This document shows, in pieces, positions 41,113 to 55,925 of a stretch of 64,000 nt of DNA. This stretch comes from Streptomyces sp. B21-083. Its GTDB lineage: Bacteria > Actinomycetota > Actinomycetes > Streptomycetales > Streptomycetaceae. Under the pieces are notes generated by a model. It was not told the origin of the DNA, ran no database searches, and was given only the letters and a program-made list of their open reading frames with translations. The first letter of the stretch is position 1. Every line of letters begins with the position of its first letter. The stretch is from assembly GCF_036898825.1 (NCBI RefSeq), contig NZ_JARUND010000002.1:4588001-4652000 (forward strand). The letters are read 5' to 3'. Made by a program: the position numbers and the translations under genes.

Positions 41113-41570
41113 TGTGAATACCCTTCGACATTGCTGAAGAACGAGCGTAAACACACGTACGGAACCGCCTGCAGCGGCAAAGAATTCAAGTGCTTGTGGG
41201 TGGAAAAGAACTTCGCCAATTCCTTGATCACGCCAACAGTAGACGTTCAATTTTCCTACAGCAAGAGAAGGTAACAACTGACCGGATTCCTCCTACAGCC
41301 CCCTCCGCACCCTCGCTGGAATAAACTAGAAAATGACATTAAAACGGGCAACAAGGTGACCGCGAGCGGCAGTTTTAGCGGCACCCAAGGCCAGGGAATC
41401 ACTCGATAACGGTCATACCTGGCGTCATTTTCCGGCCGATTCCGATTGGCGCCGTTGATGTTGGACCGTTGGACGCCTTACGATCCCGTCAGTCCTCGAA
41501 CAGCTCAAACGCACAGCGCGGCGGGGCTCTGGGGGGAGTCATCCGGTTTCGAGGGCGAGGTGTCCGCATA
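41113..41570. promoter_or_regulatory. Divergent promoter region of the phosphonate cluster
   Basis: A 458-bp spacer between pepM (minus) and the ABC transporter operon (plus). It is clearly richer in A/T than the surrounding genes, with stretches such as AATAAACTAGAAAATGAC near 41320-41337. It must hold the promoters of both major operons. I could not assign firm -35/-10 pairs or an operator. Short open frames on either strand look like shadows without ribosome binding sites. Confidence 0.5.
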
Positions 41571-42542
41571 GTGGGCAAAAGCACTGCACCCGCAATTCAG
41601 ATAGACGACCTATCGCGTACTTTCAAGGGCCCGCAGGGCCGCGTCAAACACGCCCTCGATAAACTCTCTTTGAGCGTCGAGCGCGGCGAGTTGGTAGGTC
41701 TCCTCGGGCCGAATGGGGCGGGGAAAACCAGCACGGCGAAGATACTGATGACCGTCCTGCTGCCCACGTCCGGTCAGGCGCGCATCCTCGGACACGACGT
41801 CGTGCGCGAGGCTCAGGCCGCGCGGCGGGTGACAGGTGTCATCCTCGGCGGCGACGCGGGACTGTACGCGCGGCTGTCAGCCGTCGACAATCTGCTGCTC
41901 TTCGCCGACCTGTACGGAATCCCCTACCGGGAGCAGAAGCCCAGGATCAGCCACCTGCTGGACATGGTGGGGCTGCTGGGGAACGAACGGAAGCGGGTGG
42001 AATCGTTCTCACGCGGCATGAAGCAACGGCTGCACATCGCCCGCGGCCTGCTGCACGACCCGGACGTCGTCATCCTGGACGAGCCCAGCAACGGCATCGA
42101 CCCGGTCGGCGCCCGGGAGTTGCGCGCGCTCATCCGCGAGCAGGTGCGCGGCGGCCGGAGCGTCCTGCTGACGACGCACTACATGTTCGAGGCCGACGAA
42201 CTGTGCGACCGGGTCGCCGTGATGCGCGACGGGGTCAAGATCGCCGAGGGCACCCCGGAGTCGTTGAAGAAGCAGACGGACGGTCAGGTCGTCCTCACCG
42301 TCCAGGTCAGCGGGGCCGGCGACGAGCACGTGGCACGGCTGCGCGCGCTTCCCGGTGTCCGCTCGGTCGGCCTGGCCGAGCGCGACGGCAGCCAGATCCT
42401 GGACGTGCACAGCGGCCAGGAGACCGACGTCACGGCCGCGGTCCTGGCCGGACTCGGCGGCCTGCCCGTCCTTCAGGTCTCCAAGCGCGAGCCGACCCTG
42501 GAGGACGCGTATGTGTCCCTGATCTCGCAGGACCGCCCGTGA
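41571..42542 (+). CDS. ABC-2 exporter ATP-binding protein (DrrA-like)
   Basis: A 323-residue ATPase. GTG 41571 is chosen because the domain begins at IQIDDLSRTF; the frame is open further upstream. Walker A is GLLGPNGAGKTSTAK, the signature is ESFSRGMKQRLHIARGL, and Walker B is VVILDEPSNGIDP; the switch His is LLTTHYMFEADEL. The C-terminal 90 residues are the drug-resistance-ATPase-type tail. With the two permeases that follow it forms an ABC-2 exporter, probably for the finished phosphonate peptide and hence self-protection. Confidence 0.92.
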   Translation: MGKSTAPAIQIDDLSRTFKGPQGRVKHALDKLSLSVERGELVGLLGPNGAGKTSTAKILMTVLLPTSGQARILGHDVVREAQAARRVTGVILGGDAGLYARLSAVDNLLLFADLYGIPYREQKPRISHLLDMVGLLGNERKRVESFSRGMKQRLHIARGLLHDPDVVILDEPSNGIDPVGARELRALIREQVRGGRSVLLTTHYMFEADELCDRVAVMRDGVKIAEGTPESLKKQTDGQVVLTVQVSGAGDEHVARLRALPGVRSVGLAERDGSQILDVHSGQETDVTAAVLAGLGGLPVLQVSKREPTLEDAYVSLISQDRP

Positions 42543-43339
42543 CGGCGGCGCGGCCACCCGGGCTCGGCAGCAGCGTCGGCTTCCTGGCGCGCGCGTGGCG
42601 CTACGAACTCCGGCAGCTGGTCCGCACCCGGCTGTACGTGTTCCTCGCCGTCCTGCTCCCTCTGATCCTTTCCTCGATGGCCTTCTACATGTTCCGCGGC
42701 TCCGGCAAGCAGGACCCCCCGATGGCGGTGGCCCTGAGCGCGGCGCTGATGGGCATGTGGTCCTCCACGCTGCTGGGTTCGGGCAACGCCATCACCCGGC
42801 TGCGGCTGATGCAGCTACTGGAACCCCTGGTCGCCAGTCCTCGCTCCACCTTCCTGGTGACACTGCCGTTCGCGCTCGCGACGTCGTCGCTGGGGATCTA
42901 CGGACTACTCATAACGCTCTTTTGGAGCGCGCTCCTGTTCGACATGCCGCTCCACCTGGAGCACCCGTTGCTCTTTCTGGCCGCGGTACCCGTGACGGTG
43001 GTGGCACTCGGCATGCTGGGCCTGCTGATGGCCTCCGCCTTCATCCTCTATCCGACGGCCCAGTCGCTGGCCAACTTCTTCGAGTTCCCGGTGTGGATGC
43101 TCAGCGGCATGCTCGTCCCCGTCTCCTCGCTCCCGGACCCCGTGCAGAACGTGTCGTACCTGCTGGCCCCCACCTGGGGTGTCAAAGCGCTCACCGGGGC
43201 GGCGGTGGGCGGCGGCGACCCGTTGACGGCGATCGGCATGTGTCTCCTGCTCACCTGTGGCTATCTCGCCGTCACCCTGCTGCTGCAGAGGAGGTTCGAA
43301 TGGCTGGCACGCTCCAGCGGGACGCTGGCTCTTCAGTGA
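42539..43339 (+). CDS. ABC-2 permease subunit 1
   Basis: A 266-residue membrane protein from GTG 42539, overlapping the ATPase stop. Six hydrophobic helices are visible, from RLYVFLAVLLPLILSSMAFYM to the last ALTAIGMCLLLTCGYLAV-like region. The segment PVWMLSGMLVPVSSLPDPVQN is the conserved ABC-2 loop before the fifth helix. Its C-terminal 40 bp overlap the start of the second permease, indicating that the two subunits are translated together as a heterodimer. Confidence 0.85.
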   Translation: MTAARPPGLGSSVGFLARAWRYELRQLVRTRLYVFLAVLLPLILSSMAFYMFRGSGKQDPPMAVALSAALMGMWSSTLLGSGNAITRLRLMQLLEPLVASPRSTFLVTLPFALATSSLGIYGLLITLFWSALLFDMPLHLEHPLLFLAAVPVTVVALGMLGLLMASAFILYPTAQSLANFFEFPVWMLSGMLVPVSSLPDPVQNVSYLLAPTWGVKALTGAAVGGGDPLTAIGMCLLLTCGYLAVTLLLQRRFEWLARSSGTLALQ

Positions 43340-44112
43340 CCTGGCGTCTGTTCTTCGTGGCGGGCTGGCGCTCCTACCTCGCCCTGTTCCGCTGGCTGCG
43401 GCCGTCGGCGTTCATCCCGACCGTGATCGGCGTACCCGTCGTCCAGCTGATCTGGGCGGTGCACCTGGGCCGCTACCTCGGCGCCTATCCGCCCGACTAC
43501 TACGTGGTGGGCAACGCTCTGCACGCCTGCGCGATGGCCGGCCTGTTCGCCCCCGCCCACTCGATCCAGGGCGAGCGGTACGGCGGCACGCTCACCGCGC
43601 TGCTCGCCACCCCGGCCAACCGTGCCGTGATGTTCGGCGGCCGGGTCCTGCCGGCCGTCCTGACCGGCGCGTTCACCTCCGCGGTCATGCTCGCCCTCGG
43701 CTCGGCGCTGGGATGGGTGCACATCGCCCCCGGCGCGCTGCCCCCGCTGGCCCTCACCTTGCTGGTCACCGCCCTGTCGTGCAGCGCCTGCGGACTGGTC
43801 GTGGGGGCGATCGGGCTGCGCACCCGGGAAGCGACGTTCCTGGCCAACGTGGTGCTCTACTCGATGATGCTGCTGTGCGGCGTGAACATCCCCTTCTCCT
43901 GGCTGCCCGGCTGGCTCGCCACACTCGGGCACGCGATGCCGATGTCACAGGGGATCGAGGCCGCCCGCCGGGTGCTGTCCGGGGCCGACGGGGTGCCGGG
44001 GCTGCTGGGCTGGGAACTGCTCAAAGCGGCCGTGCTGGTGGGGCTGGCCCTGTACCTGCTGCGGGTGCTGGAGCGCGGCAGCCGCGCGAACGCGTCCCTC
44101 GACGATGTGTGA
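43300..44112 (+). CDS. ABC-2 permease subunit 2
   Basis: A 270-residue membrane protein. The start is ATG 43300, with AGAGGAGG directly upstream inside the preceding gene. After a short cytoplasmic tail there are six helices. YGGTLTALLATPANRAVMFGG is the amphipathic coupling segment facing the ATPase, and CGVNIPFSWLPGWLATLGHAMP is the ABC-2 C-terminal loop. It partners with the subunit encoded just before it. The next gene begins 16 bp after the stop. Confidence 0.87.
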   Translation: MAGTLQRDAGSSVTWRLFFVAGWRSYLALFRWLRPSAFIPTVIGVPVVQLIWAVHLGRYLGAYPPDYYVVGNALHACAMAGLFAPAHSIQGERYGGTLTALLATPANRAVMFGGRVLPAVLTGAFTSAVMLALGSALGWVHIAPGALPPLALTLLVTALSCSACGLVVGAIGLRTREATFLANVVLYSMMLLCGVNIPFSWLPGWLATLGHAMPMSQGIEAARRVLSGADGVPGLLGWELLKAAVLVGLALYLLRVLERGSRANASLDDV

Positions 44113-44128
44113 GAGAGCAGAGAACCCC

Positions 44129-45478
44129 ATGACGGTGGACGGCGTCCCCCTCACGTTCGGTCAGCTCTCGGTGTGGCGGGTGATGACCGACTGGCCGCAC
44201 TCCCGGTGGCCGGAGACGTACCTGACCGGAGCGGTCGAGCTGCCGCCCGGCTGCAGCGAGGACCGGGTCGTGTCCGCCTTCGGTGCGCTCCGCAGGCGCC
44301 ACGAGTCACTGCGCACACGGTTCACGGACACCACCGACGGGCCGGTGCAGCTGGTGGACGAGGCGGTCGGCGACCCGGTCGTGGGTCACGTCGAACGGCA
44401 GGTGCACACCGTCGAGGAGGCCGCGGCGGCCGGACGGGAACTGGCCCGGGACCGCATCGACCGCGCCCGGGAGCACGCCTGCCGCTTCGCCGTGGTGACC
44501 AGCGGCGGACAGCCGACGCACGCGGTGATCACCGCCGACCACATCGTCGCCGACGGATTCTCGCTGGGGCGGCTGCGCGCCGAACTGACGGCACTGACCG
44601 GCAGGAACAGTCCCGAGGGCAGCCGCTGGCTGGAGGAGGAGCCGCCACAGCCCCGGGCACTCGCCCTGGCGCAGCGGTCCGCCGCCGGCCGGGCCCGCGG
44701 TGACGGTGTGCTGCGTCACTGGCAGGACCTGCTGGCCACGCTCCCCCCGGACGCCTTCCCGGTGCCCGACGACGCGGGCGGCAGACCCGGACGCATCGAG
44801 GCGGTCCTGCGGTCGCCCCGCGCCCGCGCGGCACTGGCCGTGGTCGCCCAGGAACGCGGGCTGGCACCCCACGACGTCCTGCTGGCACTCGCCTCCCTGG
44901 CTGTCGCCGTGCTGGAGGAGAGCGCGCGGGTTGTCATGACGCTCCAGTCCAGCAACCGGTTCGGGCCGCCCTGGCACACTGTGGTCAGCTCCATGAACCA
45001 GTACGCGCCGATGCTGCTCGACACCGGCACCGCACCCGGCTCCTTCGACGACTGGGTCCGCCGCGTGCAGCGCACCGCGCTCAAGGCGTACCGCTTCGGC
45101 TCGTACGACATCGACGCGGTCGAGGCCCTGGTGCGCGGCGACCGCGGCAGGGCGCCGGGATACGACCACTTCTACAACTTCCTCGCCCACGACGTCGCCC
45201 GGTCCGCACCCGTCCCCGGCGCGGACCGGGCTGGCCGCGTCGAACGGACCCGCCCCCACCGCCAGATCGGCCCCCGGTTCGACGTCAAGGTGCTCGGCGG
45301 GCCCGACATGCCGGTCGTCGTACGGGCCGACCCCGCTCTGGTGTCCGCCGACCGGCTCGACGCCCTGCTGACCTGGTTCGACGAGGAACTTCACCGGATG
45401 GCGGCAGAGCCCTCGGGCAGCACGGCCGCGCTGGTCCGGCGGTGCCGCGCGGCCCTGGACGGCCGGTCCGCGGACTGA
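44129..45478 (+). CDS. Stand-alone condensation-superfamily protein (type c)
   Basis: A 449-residue protein; ATG 44129 starts just before the conserved LTFGQLSVWRVMTDWPHSRW. RRHESLRTRFTD fits C2 of condensation domains. The active-site motif is TADHIVADGFSL, with Asp replacing the first His of HHxxxDG, while the catalytic His and the DG are kept. LQSSNRFGPPWHTVVSSMN is C5-like. It is related to the proteins at 24633 and 28217. Lying between the exporter and the NRPS genes, it may couple the stand-alone A/carrier pair at 55922-57956 to the peptide or cap the phosphonate amine. The reaction is unproven. Confidence 0.82.
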   Translation: MTVDGVPLTFGQLSVWRVMTDWPHSRWPETYLTGAVELPPGCSEDRVVSAFGALRRRHESLRTRFTDTTDGPVQLVDEAVGDPVVGHVERQVHTVEEAAAAGRELARDRIDRAREHACRFAVVTSGGQPTHAVITADHIVADGFSLGRLRAELTALTGRNSPEGSRWLEEEPPQPRALALAQRSAAGRARGDGVLRHWQDLLATLPPDAFPVPDDAGGRPGRIEAVLRSPRARAALAVVAQERGLAPHDVLLALASLAVAVLEESARVVMTLQSSNRFGPPWHTVVSSMNQYAPMLLDTGTAPGSFDDWVRRVQRTALKAYRFGSYDIDAVEALVRGDRGRAPGYDHFYNFLAHDVARSAPVPGADRAGRVERTRPHRQIGPRFDVKVLGGPDMPVVVRADPALVSADRLDALLTWFDEELHRMAAEPSGSTAALVRRCRAALDGRSAD

Positions 45479-45542
45479 ACCCCCGGCACGCGGTGGAACG
45501 CCCCGTACGTCTCTGATGCGCCCCGCTGATCAGGAGGCCAGT

Positions 45543-48500
45543 ATGCTGCCCCTCTCCTTCGCCCAACGACGGCTGTGGTTCCTCGAACGTGTCGAGGGAG
45601 CCGGGGCGACGTATCTTCTGCCCCTCGCCCTGCGGCTGCGCGGGCCCCTGCGCGTCACGGCGCTGCGGAGCGCGCTGGGCGACATCGTGGCACGGCACGA
45701 ACCGCTGCGGACCGTCTTCCGCGAGGCGGACGACGAGCCGTACCAGGACGTCCTCGACGCCGGTGCCGGGCACCCGGGGTTGGCGGTCGTCGCGTGCGGC
45801 CCGGACCACCTGGACGAGAAGCTGGCGGCGGCTGCCGCCGTGCCGATCGCGATCGGCGAGGCCGAACTCCCGCTGCGCGCGACCCTGTTCGAGACCGGTC
45901 CCGACGACCACGTCCTGCTGCTGGTCGTCCACCACACCGCGATGGACGGCTGGTCGGTGGACACCCTGCTGCGCGACCTGTCCGCGGCCTACCGGTTCCG
46001 GGCCGAGCAAGGCACCGCGCCGCCCTGGGAGCAACTGCCGGTCCAGTACGCGGACTTCACCCTGTGGCAGCGCGAACTGCTGGGCGATCCGCAGGACCCC
46101 GGCAGCACGCACGCCGTGCAGAGCGCCTTCTGGAGGCGGACCCTGTCCGGTCTGTCCGGACCGCTGCCGCTGCCCGTGGACCGGGCCCGCCGGACGGTGG
46201 CCGGGCGCCGGGGCGCCAGCGTCCCCTTCCACTGTGACACCAAGCTGCACCACGGGGTGACGGAGCTGGCCCGCGCGCACCGGTGCACCTCGTTCATGGT
46301 GGTGCACGCCGCCCTGTGCGTACTGTTGACCCGGCTGGGGGCGGGCACCGACATCGCGGTCGGCTCCGCCGTCTCGGGGCGGGTGGAGGAGGCGCTGAAC
46401 GACCTCGTCGGCTTCTTCGTCAACTCGGTGGTGCTGCGCACCGATCTCTCGGGCGATCCGGACTTCGCCGAGGTGCTGCGGCGCGTGCGGGAGTCCGACC
46501 TGGACGCCTTCGCCCACCAGGACCTGCCGTTCGACCTGGTGGTCGAGGCCGTCAACCCGGTCCGCTCACTCGCGCACAACCCGCTGTTCCAGGTGATGGT
46601 GAGCTTCGAGAGCGACGCGCCCGCGGAGCCGGACTTCGGCGAGGTGCGGGCCGCGGTGCGTCCGCTGGCCCCGCTGCCGACCGCGAAGACCGACCTGACC
46701 TTCCAGCTCGTGGAGCATCTGCGGGGCGGACCGCAGGGCATCGACGGCCACCTGGAGTACGCCTCCGACCTGTTCGACGCCTCCACCGCCGAGTCCATCG
46801 TGGTGCGGCTGCTCACCGTGCTGGAGGCGGTCACCGCGGACCCGTCGCTGCGGGTGAGCGAGATCGGCCTGCTCACCGATGCGGAGTACCGCCTGGTGGT
46901 GACGGAGTGGAACGCGACGGAGCGCGCGCTGCCGGTGACGGCCCTGCCCGAGGCACTCTCGGCCCAGGCCAGGCGCACCCCGGACGCGCCGGCGGTCGTC
47001 GACGGTCCGCGCACCCTCACCTACGCCGAACTCCACGACCGGGCCGACCGTCTGGCTGCCTACCTCGACGGCGCCGGGGCGGGGCCCGGCACGGTGGTGG
47101 CGCTGGCGCTGCCCCGGTCGGCCGAGTTCGTCGTCGCGGTGCTGGCCGTCCTCAAGACGGGGAGCGCCTACCTCCCGCTGGACCCCGAGCACCCCGTGGA
47201 GCGCCTGGCCCACATGCTGCGCGACGCGGCGTCCCCCTGCGTGCTGACCGACCGCGCGACCCGGGCCGCGCTGCCGCGCGGGGGGCCGCCGGCCGTGGTC
47301 GTCGACGAGCCGCTGCCCGCGCCGCCGGAGGTGCCCGGAGCGGGGCGCCGTCGGGCCGGCTCCGGCGATCCCGCGTACGTGATCTACACCTCCGGCTCCA
47401 CCGGGCTGCCGAAGGGCGTCGTCGTCTCGCACGCGGCCATCGACAACCGGCTGCGCTGGATGCAGGACACCTTCCCGCTCACAGCCGCGGACCGCGTCCT
47501 GCACAAGACCCCCAGCGGCTTCGACGTGTCCGTGTGGGAGCTGTTCTGGCCGCTGCGGGAGGGCGCCGTGCTGGTGGTGGCCGCGCCGGGCGAACAACGG
47601 GACCCGGCACGCCTGATCGCCACCGTGCGGAACGACGGCGTCACCGTCGCGCACTTCGTTCCCTCGATGCTGGACCACTTCCTCGCCGAACCGGAGGCGG
47701 CGTCCTGCACCGGACTGCGCCGCGTCTTCTGCAGCGGCGAGGCACTCCCACGGGAGACCGCGGACACCTTCCACCGGCTGCTGCCGGGCACGTCCCTGGA
47801 GAACCTGTACGGGCCGACCGAGGCCGCCGTCGACGTGACCTGGCATCCGTGCCGCGCCGGCGAGAGCGGCCCTGTCCCGATCGGCAAGCCGGTGTACAAC
47901 ACGAGGACCTACGTCCTGGACGAGACGCTGCGGCCGTGTCCCCCCGGTCTGCCGGGCGAGCTGTACCTCGCGGGCGTCCAGCTGGCGACGGGCTACCTGG
48001 GCCGCGGGGCGCTGACGGCCTCCCGGTTCGTCGCTGACCCGTTCGGTCCGCCCGGGACCCGTATGTACCGTACCGGCGACGTCGCCCGGTGGCGTGCGGA
48101 CGGCTCCCTGGAGTATCTGGGGCGCGAGGACACCCAGGTCAAACTGCACGGCCAGCGTCTGGAACTCGGCGAGGTGGAGAGCGTACTGGCCGCAGGGACC
48201 GCGGTCGGCTCCGCCTGTGCCCTGGTGCGCTCCGACGGCGGCGAACGGCGGCTGGTCGCCTATGTGACCCCAGTGCGCGGGGCCTCGGGCGACGGGGCGA
48301 CGCCGGCCGGCCCGCAGCCGGAACAGCTGCGCGAGCACCTCGCGGAACGGCTGCCGGCGTACATGCTGCCCTCGGACATCGTGGTCGTGGACCGCTTCCC
48401 GCTCACCGCCAACGGCAAGCTCGATCGGGCGGCCCTCCCGCCACCGCCCGCGCCGCGCGCCGGCCGGGGCCGCGGACCGGGCAATGACCGGGAACGGGCG

Positions 48501-49526
48501 GTGCTGGAGGTTTTCCGCGAACTGCTGGGCACCGACGGCATCAGCGTCGACGACGACTTCTTCCGCGCGGGCGGCACCTCGATGCTCGCCATCCGGCTGG
48601 CCCGGCGGCTGCGCCGGGTGCTCGGGACGGAGCTCCCGGTCCAGGCCGTCTTCCGGCATCCGACGGCAGCCGCGCTGGCCCGCCGGGCGGACCGCGGGCC
48701 CGGGACGCCGGACGGTTCGGCCGCGCTGCTGCCGCTGCGTCCGCACGGCACCGGCCTGCCGCTGTTCTTCGTCCACCCCGGGACCGGGTTCGGCTGGTGC
48801 TACTTCCGGCTGCTGGAGCACTTGGACACCGACCGGCCCGTGTACGCCCTCCAGGCCAGGGGGCTGGGCGGGGAGGACAGGGCCGCCGTGCTGCCCGCGA
48901 GCGTCGGGGAGATGGCCGACGACTACGTGCGGCAGATCCGGCAGATCCAGCCGTCGGGCCCCTACCACCTGTTCGGCTGGTCCTTCGGCGGGCTGGTGGC
49001 ACACGCCGTCGCGACCGCACTGCGGGCCGCGGACGAGGCGGTGGACCTGCTGGTGGTGCTGGACGGCCGTCCCGTGACCGAGGAGGAAGCCGCCCGGGCC
49101 CACGCCTCGGCCGAGGAGCCGCAGACGGAGGCGCTGCGCGGCTTCTTCGACGGCGCTCCCTCGCTGTCCGCCGCGCAGGACGGCGTCGACGACGCGCTCG
49201 TCGCACAGCTGCGCGAGAGCTTCCCGCCGCTCAGCCACGCCGGTCCGCGCGAGGTGCGCGCGGCGGTGGAGGTGGCGGTCAACAACATCCGCCTCATGAA
49301 CGAGTTCGTGCCCGGCCGGTTCGACGGCGATCTCGTCCTGGTAGCCGCCCATGACGGCACGCCCCGGGACATCGGGCCCGGTCTCGGCTGGGATCCGTAC
49401 GTCGGCGGGCGGATCACGGTCCTGGACGCCGACTGCGGCCACTACGAGATGCTCGGCAGGGCGGTCGCCGACATCGGCAGCCTGCTGTCGCGGATCCTCA
49501 CCGCACCCGGCTCCGCACGGAAATGA
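45543..49526 (+). CDS. NRPS C-A-T-TE, serine-type code
   Basis: A 1327-residue synthetase from ATG 45543, with CAGGAGG at 45531-45537. The condensation domain (1-430) has LSFAQRRLWFLE and HHTAMDGWS (about 130). The adenylation domain (about 450-950) has YTSGSTGLPKG (about 614). The pocket residues I read are D-V-W-H-F-S-L-V-D plus the NGK lysine, the EntF-type serine code. The carrier Ser is in FFRAGGTSMLAIR (about 1013). A terminal thioesterase follows with GWSFGGL (Ser about 1147) and a late His in DCGHYEML. There is no epimerase. It is the releasing module, adding L-Ser last and hydrolysing, cyclising or oligomerising the chain. Confidence 0.93.
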   Translation: MLPLSFAQRRLWFLERVEGAGATYLLPLALRLRGPLRVTALRSALGDIVARHEPLRTVFREADDEPYQDVLDAGAGHPGLAVVACGPDHLDEKLAAAAAVPIAIGEAELPLRATLFETGPDDHVLLLVVHHTAMDGWSVDTLLRDLSAAYRFRAEQGTAPPWEQLPVQYADFTLWQRELLGDPQDPGSTHAVQSAFWRRTLSGLSGPLPLPVDRARRTVAGRRGASVPFHCDTKLHHGVTELARAHRCTSFMVVHAALCVLLTRLGAGTDIAVGSAVSGRVEEALNDLVGFFVNSVVLRTDLSGDPDFAEVLRRVRESDLDAFAHQDLPFDLVVEAVNPVRSLAHNPLFQVMVSFESDAPAEPDFGEVRAAVRPLAPLPTAKTDLTFQLVEHLRGGPQGIDGHLEYASDLFDASTAESIVVRLLTVLEAVTADPSLRVSEIGLLTDAEYRLVVTEWNATERALPVTALPEALSAQARRTPDAPAVVDGPRTLTYAELHDRADRLAAYLDGAGAGPGTVVALALPRSAEFVVAVLAVLKTGSAYLPLDPEHPVERLAHMLRDAASPCVLTDRATRAALPRGGPPAVVVDEPLPAPPEVPGAGRRRAGSGDPAYVIYTSGSTGLPKGVVVSHAAIDNRLRWMQDTFPLTAADRVLHKTPSGFDVSVWELFWPLREGAVLVVAAPGEQRDPARLIATVRNDGVTVAHFVPSMLDHFLAEPEAASCTGLRRVFCSGEALPRETADTFHRLLPGTSLENLYGPTEAAVDVTWHPCRAGESGPVPIGKPVYNTRTYVLDETLRPCPPGLPGELYLAGVQLATGYLGRGALTASRFVADPFGPPGTRMYRTGDVARWRADGSLEYLGREDTQVKLHGQRLELGEVESVLAAGTAVGSACALVRSDGGERRLVAYVTPVRGASGDGATPAGPQPEQLREHLAERLPAYMLPSDIVVVDRFPLTANGKLDRAALPPPPAPRAGRGRGPGNDRERAVLEVFRELLGTDGISVDDDFFRAGGTSMLAIRLARRLRRVLGTELPVQAVFRHPTAAALARRADRGPGTPDGSAALLPLRPHGTGLPLFFVHPGTGFGWCYFRLLEHLDTDRPVYALQARGLGGEDRAAVLPASVGEMADDYVRQIRQIQPSGPYHLFGWSFGGLVAHAVATALRAADEAVDLLVVLDGRPVTEEEAARAHASAEEPQTEALRGFFDGAPSLSAAQDGVDDALVAQLRESFPPLSHAGPREVRAAVEVAVNNIRLMNEFVPGRFDGDLVLVAAHDGTPRDIGPGLGWDPYVGGRITVLDADCGHYEMLGRAVADIGSLLSRILTAPGSARK

Positions 49527-49543
49527 CCACAGGAGGAACTTCC

Positions 49544-49770
49544 ATGGGCAACCCCTTCGACGATTCCGGCGCCCCGTTCCACGTCCTCGTCAACGACGAG
49601 GGCCAGCACTCGCTGTGGCCGGCCGCCGCGGCCGTGCCGGACGGCTGGAGCGCCGTGCTGAGCGATGCCACGCACGAGGAGTGCGTGGCCTGGGTGGAGA
49701 CGCACTGGACGGACATGCGGCCGAGGAGCCTGGCCTCGGCCATGGACGCGAACGGTCCGCGGGGCGAGGC

Positions 49771-49774
<4 letters not shown>
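49544..49774 (+). CDS. mbtH: MbtH-like protein
   Basis: A 76-residue protein. ATG 49544 is preferred for its AGGAGG at 49531-49536 over the ATG at 49523 that overlaps the NRPS stop. MGNPFDDSG, QHSLWP, the Trp in PDGWSA and THWTDMRP match the MbtH family pattern. These proteins bind A domains and are needed for their solubility or activity. It sits between two NRPS genes, overlapping the second by 4 bp, and could serve the A domains of both. Confidence 0.95.
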
Positions 49775-54822
<5,048 letters not shown>

Positions 54823-54848
54823 CGGCGGCCTCATCCCCTGGAGCAACC

Positions 54849-55925
54849 GTGACGGAACAACAGGTCGGGACCCCGGCCTTCTCGGTCGTCCCCGGAGCTA
54901 CGGTGCACCGGTGCCTGGCGGGCCGACAGCACGAGGTCATGGACATCGTCGAGCAGGCGTACCGCCTGCACGGGGCGGGCCGGACGGTCAACCCGCCGTC
55001 GTACTTCCTGCGCTTCCCCGACCGGCCCACCGCGCGCATCATCGCGCTGCCCGCCTCGCTGGGCGGGGAGTTCGGTGTGGACGGGCTGAAATGGATATCG
55101 AGCTTCCCGGAGAACCTCTCGCACGGGATTCCGCGCGCCTCCGCGGTCCTGATCCTCAACGACGCCCGGACCGGGTACCCGTACGCCTGTCTGGAGAGCT
55201 CCATCATCAGCGCGGTGCGCACCGCCGCCTCAGCGGCGGTCGCCGCACGGGAGCTGACCCGTGACCGGCCGGCACCGCGCCGGATCGGCTTCGTGGGGAC
55301 CGGTCTCATCGCCCGGTACCTGCACGACTACCTCTCGGTGCTCGGCTGGGACCTGACCGAGGTCGGGGTGTACGACCTGTCGCCCGCATACGCCGAGAGC
55401 TTCGCCGGCCATCTCGCCGACCGGACACCGCAGGTGCCGGTGCGGGTGCACGGATCGGCGGAGGAACTGGTGCGCTCCAGCGACGTCGTGGTTTTCGCCA
55501 CCACCGCCTCCACCCCGCACATCACCGACCCGGACTGGTTCGGGCACCATCCGGTGGTCCTGCACGTCTCGCTGCGCGACCTGGGCCACCAGGTCGTCGA
55601 GGCGGCCTGCAACGTCGTCGACGACGTCGAGCACGTCCTGAAGGCCGACACCTCGGTGCACCTCGTGGAGCAGCGCACCGGATCGCGGGACTTCATCGAC
55701 GGCACCCTGTACGACGTCCTCACCGGCCAGGTCGTGGTGCCCGCCGACCGCACGGTCATCTTCTCGCCGTTCGGGCTGGGGGTACTGGACCTCGCGGTCG
55801 GCCACTTCACCCATGACCGGGCCGCCCGGACGGACGAGCTGCTGCGGGTCGACGGCTTCTTCCACGACGTCGACCGTCACCGCAGCCCCGACCCGGTGGG
55901 CACCCCGGCCGGGAGCGACCGATGA
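54849..55925 (+). CDS. sbnB: SbnB-like 2,3-diaminopropionate synthase (ornithine cyclodeaminase fold)
   Basis: A 358-residue protein. GTG 54849 has GGAG at 54839-54842; GTG 54819, overlapping the NRPS stop, is also possible. The substrate domain has KWISSFPENLSHGIPRASA, the SbnB-type version of the cyclodeaminase KWxxxxP region, and LESSIISAVRTAASAAVA. The NAD Rossmann loop is GFVGTGLIARYLHDYL. SbnB oxidatively cleaves the SbnA product to L-2,3-diaminopropionate, 2-oxoglutarate and NADH. With the SbnA-like gene at 39178 this makes a complete L-Dap pathway split over both operons. Confidence 0.9.
   Translation: MTEQQVGTPAFSVVPGATVHRCLAGRQHEVMDIVEQAYRLHGAGRTVNPPSYFLRFPDRPTARIIALPASLGGEFGVDGLKWISSFPENLSHGIPRASAVLILNDARTGYPYACLESSIISAVRTAASAAVAARELTRDRPAPRRIGFVGTGLIARYLHDYLSVLGWDLTEVGVYDLSPAYAESFAGHLADRTPQVPVRVHGSAEELVRSSDVVVFATTASTPHITDPDWFGHHPVVLHVSLRDLGHQVVEAACNVVDDVEHVLKADTSVHLVEQRTGSRDFIDGTLYDVLTGQVVVPADRTVIFSPFGLGVLDLAVGHFTHDRAARTDELLRVDGFFHDVDRHRSPDPVGTPAGSDR

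Noticed and set aside
46566..49442. 958-residue open frame on the minus strand
   Set aside because: It is antisense to the C-A-T-TE synthetase, has no motifs and the His/Gly/Arg-rich composition typical of shadow frames in high-GC DNA.
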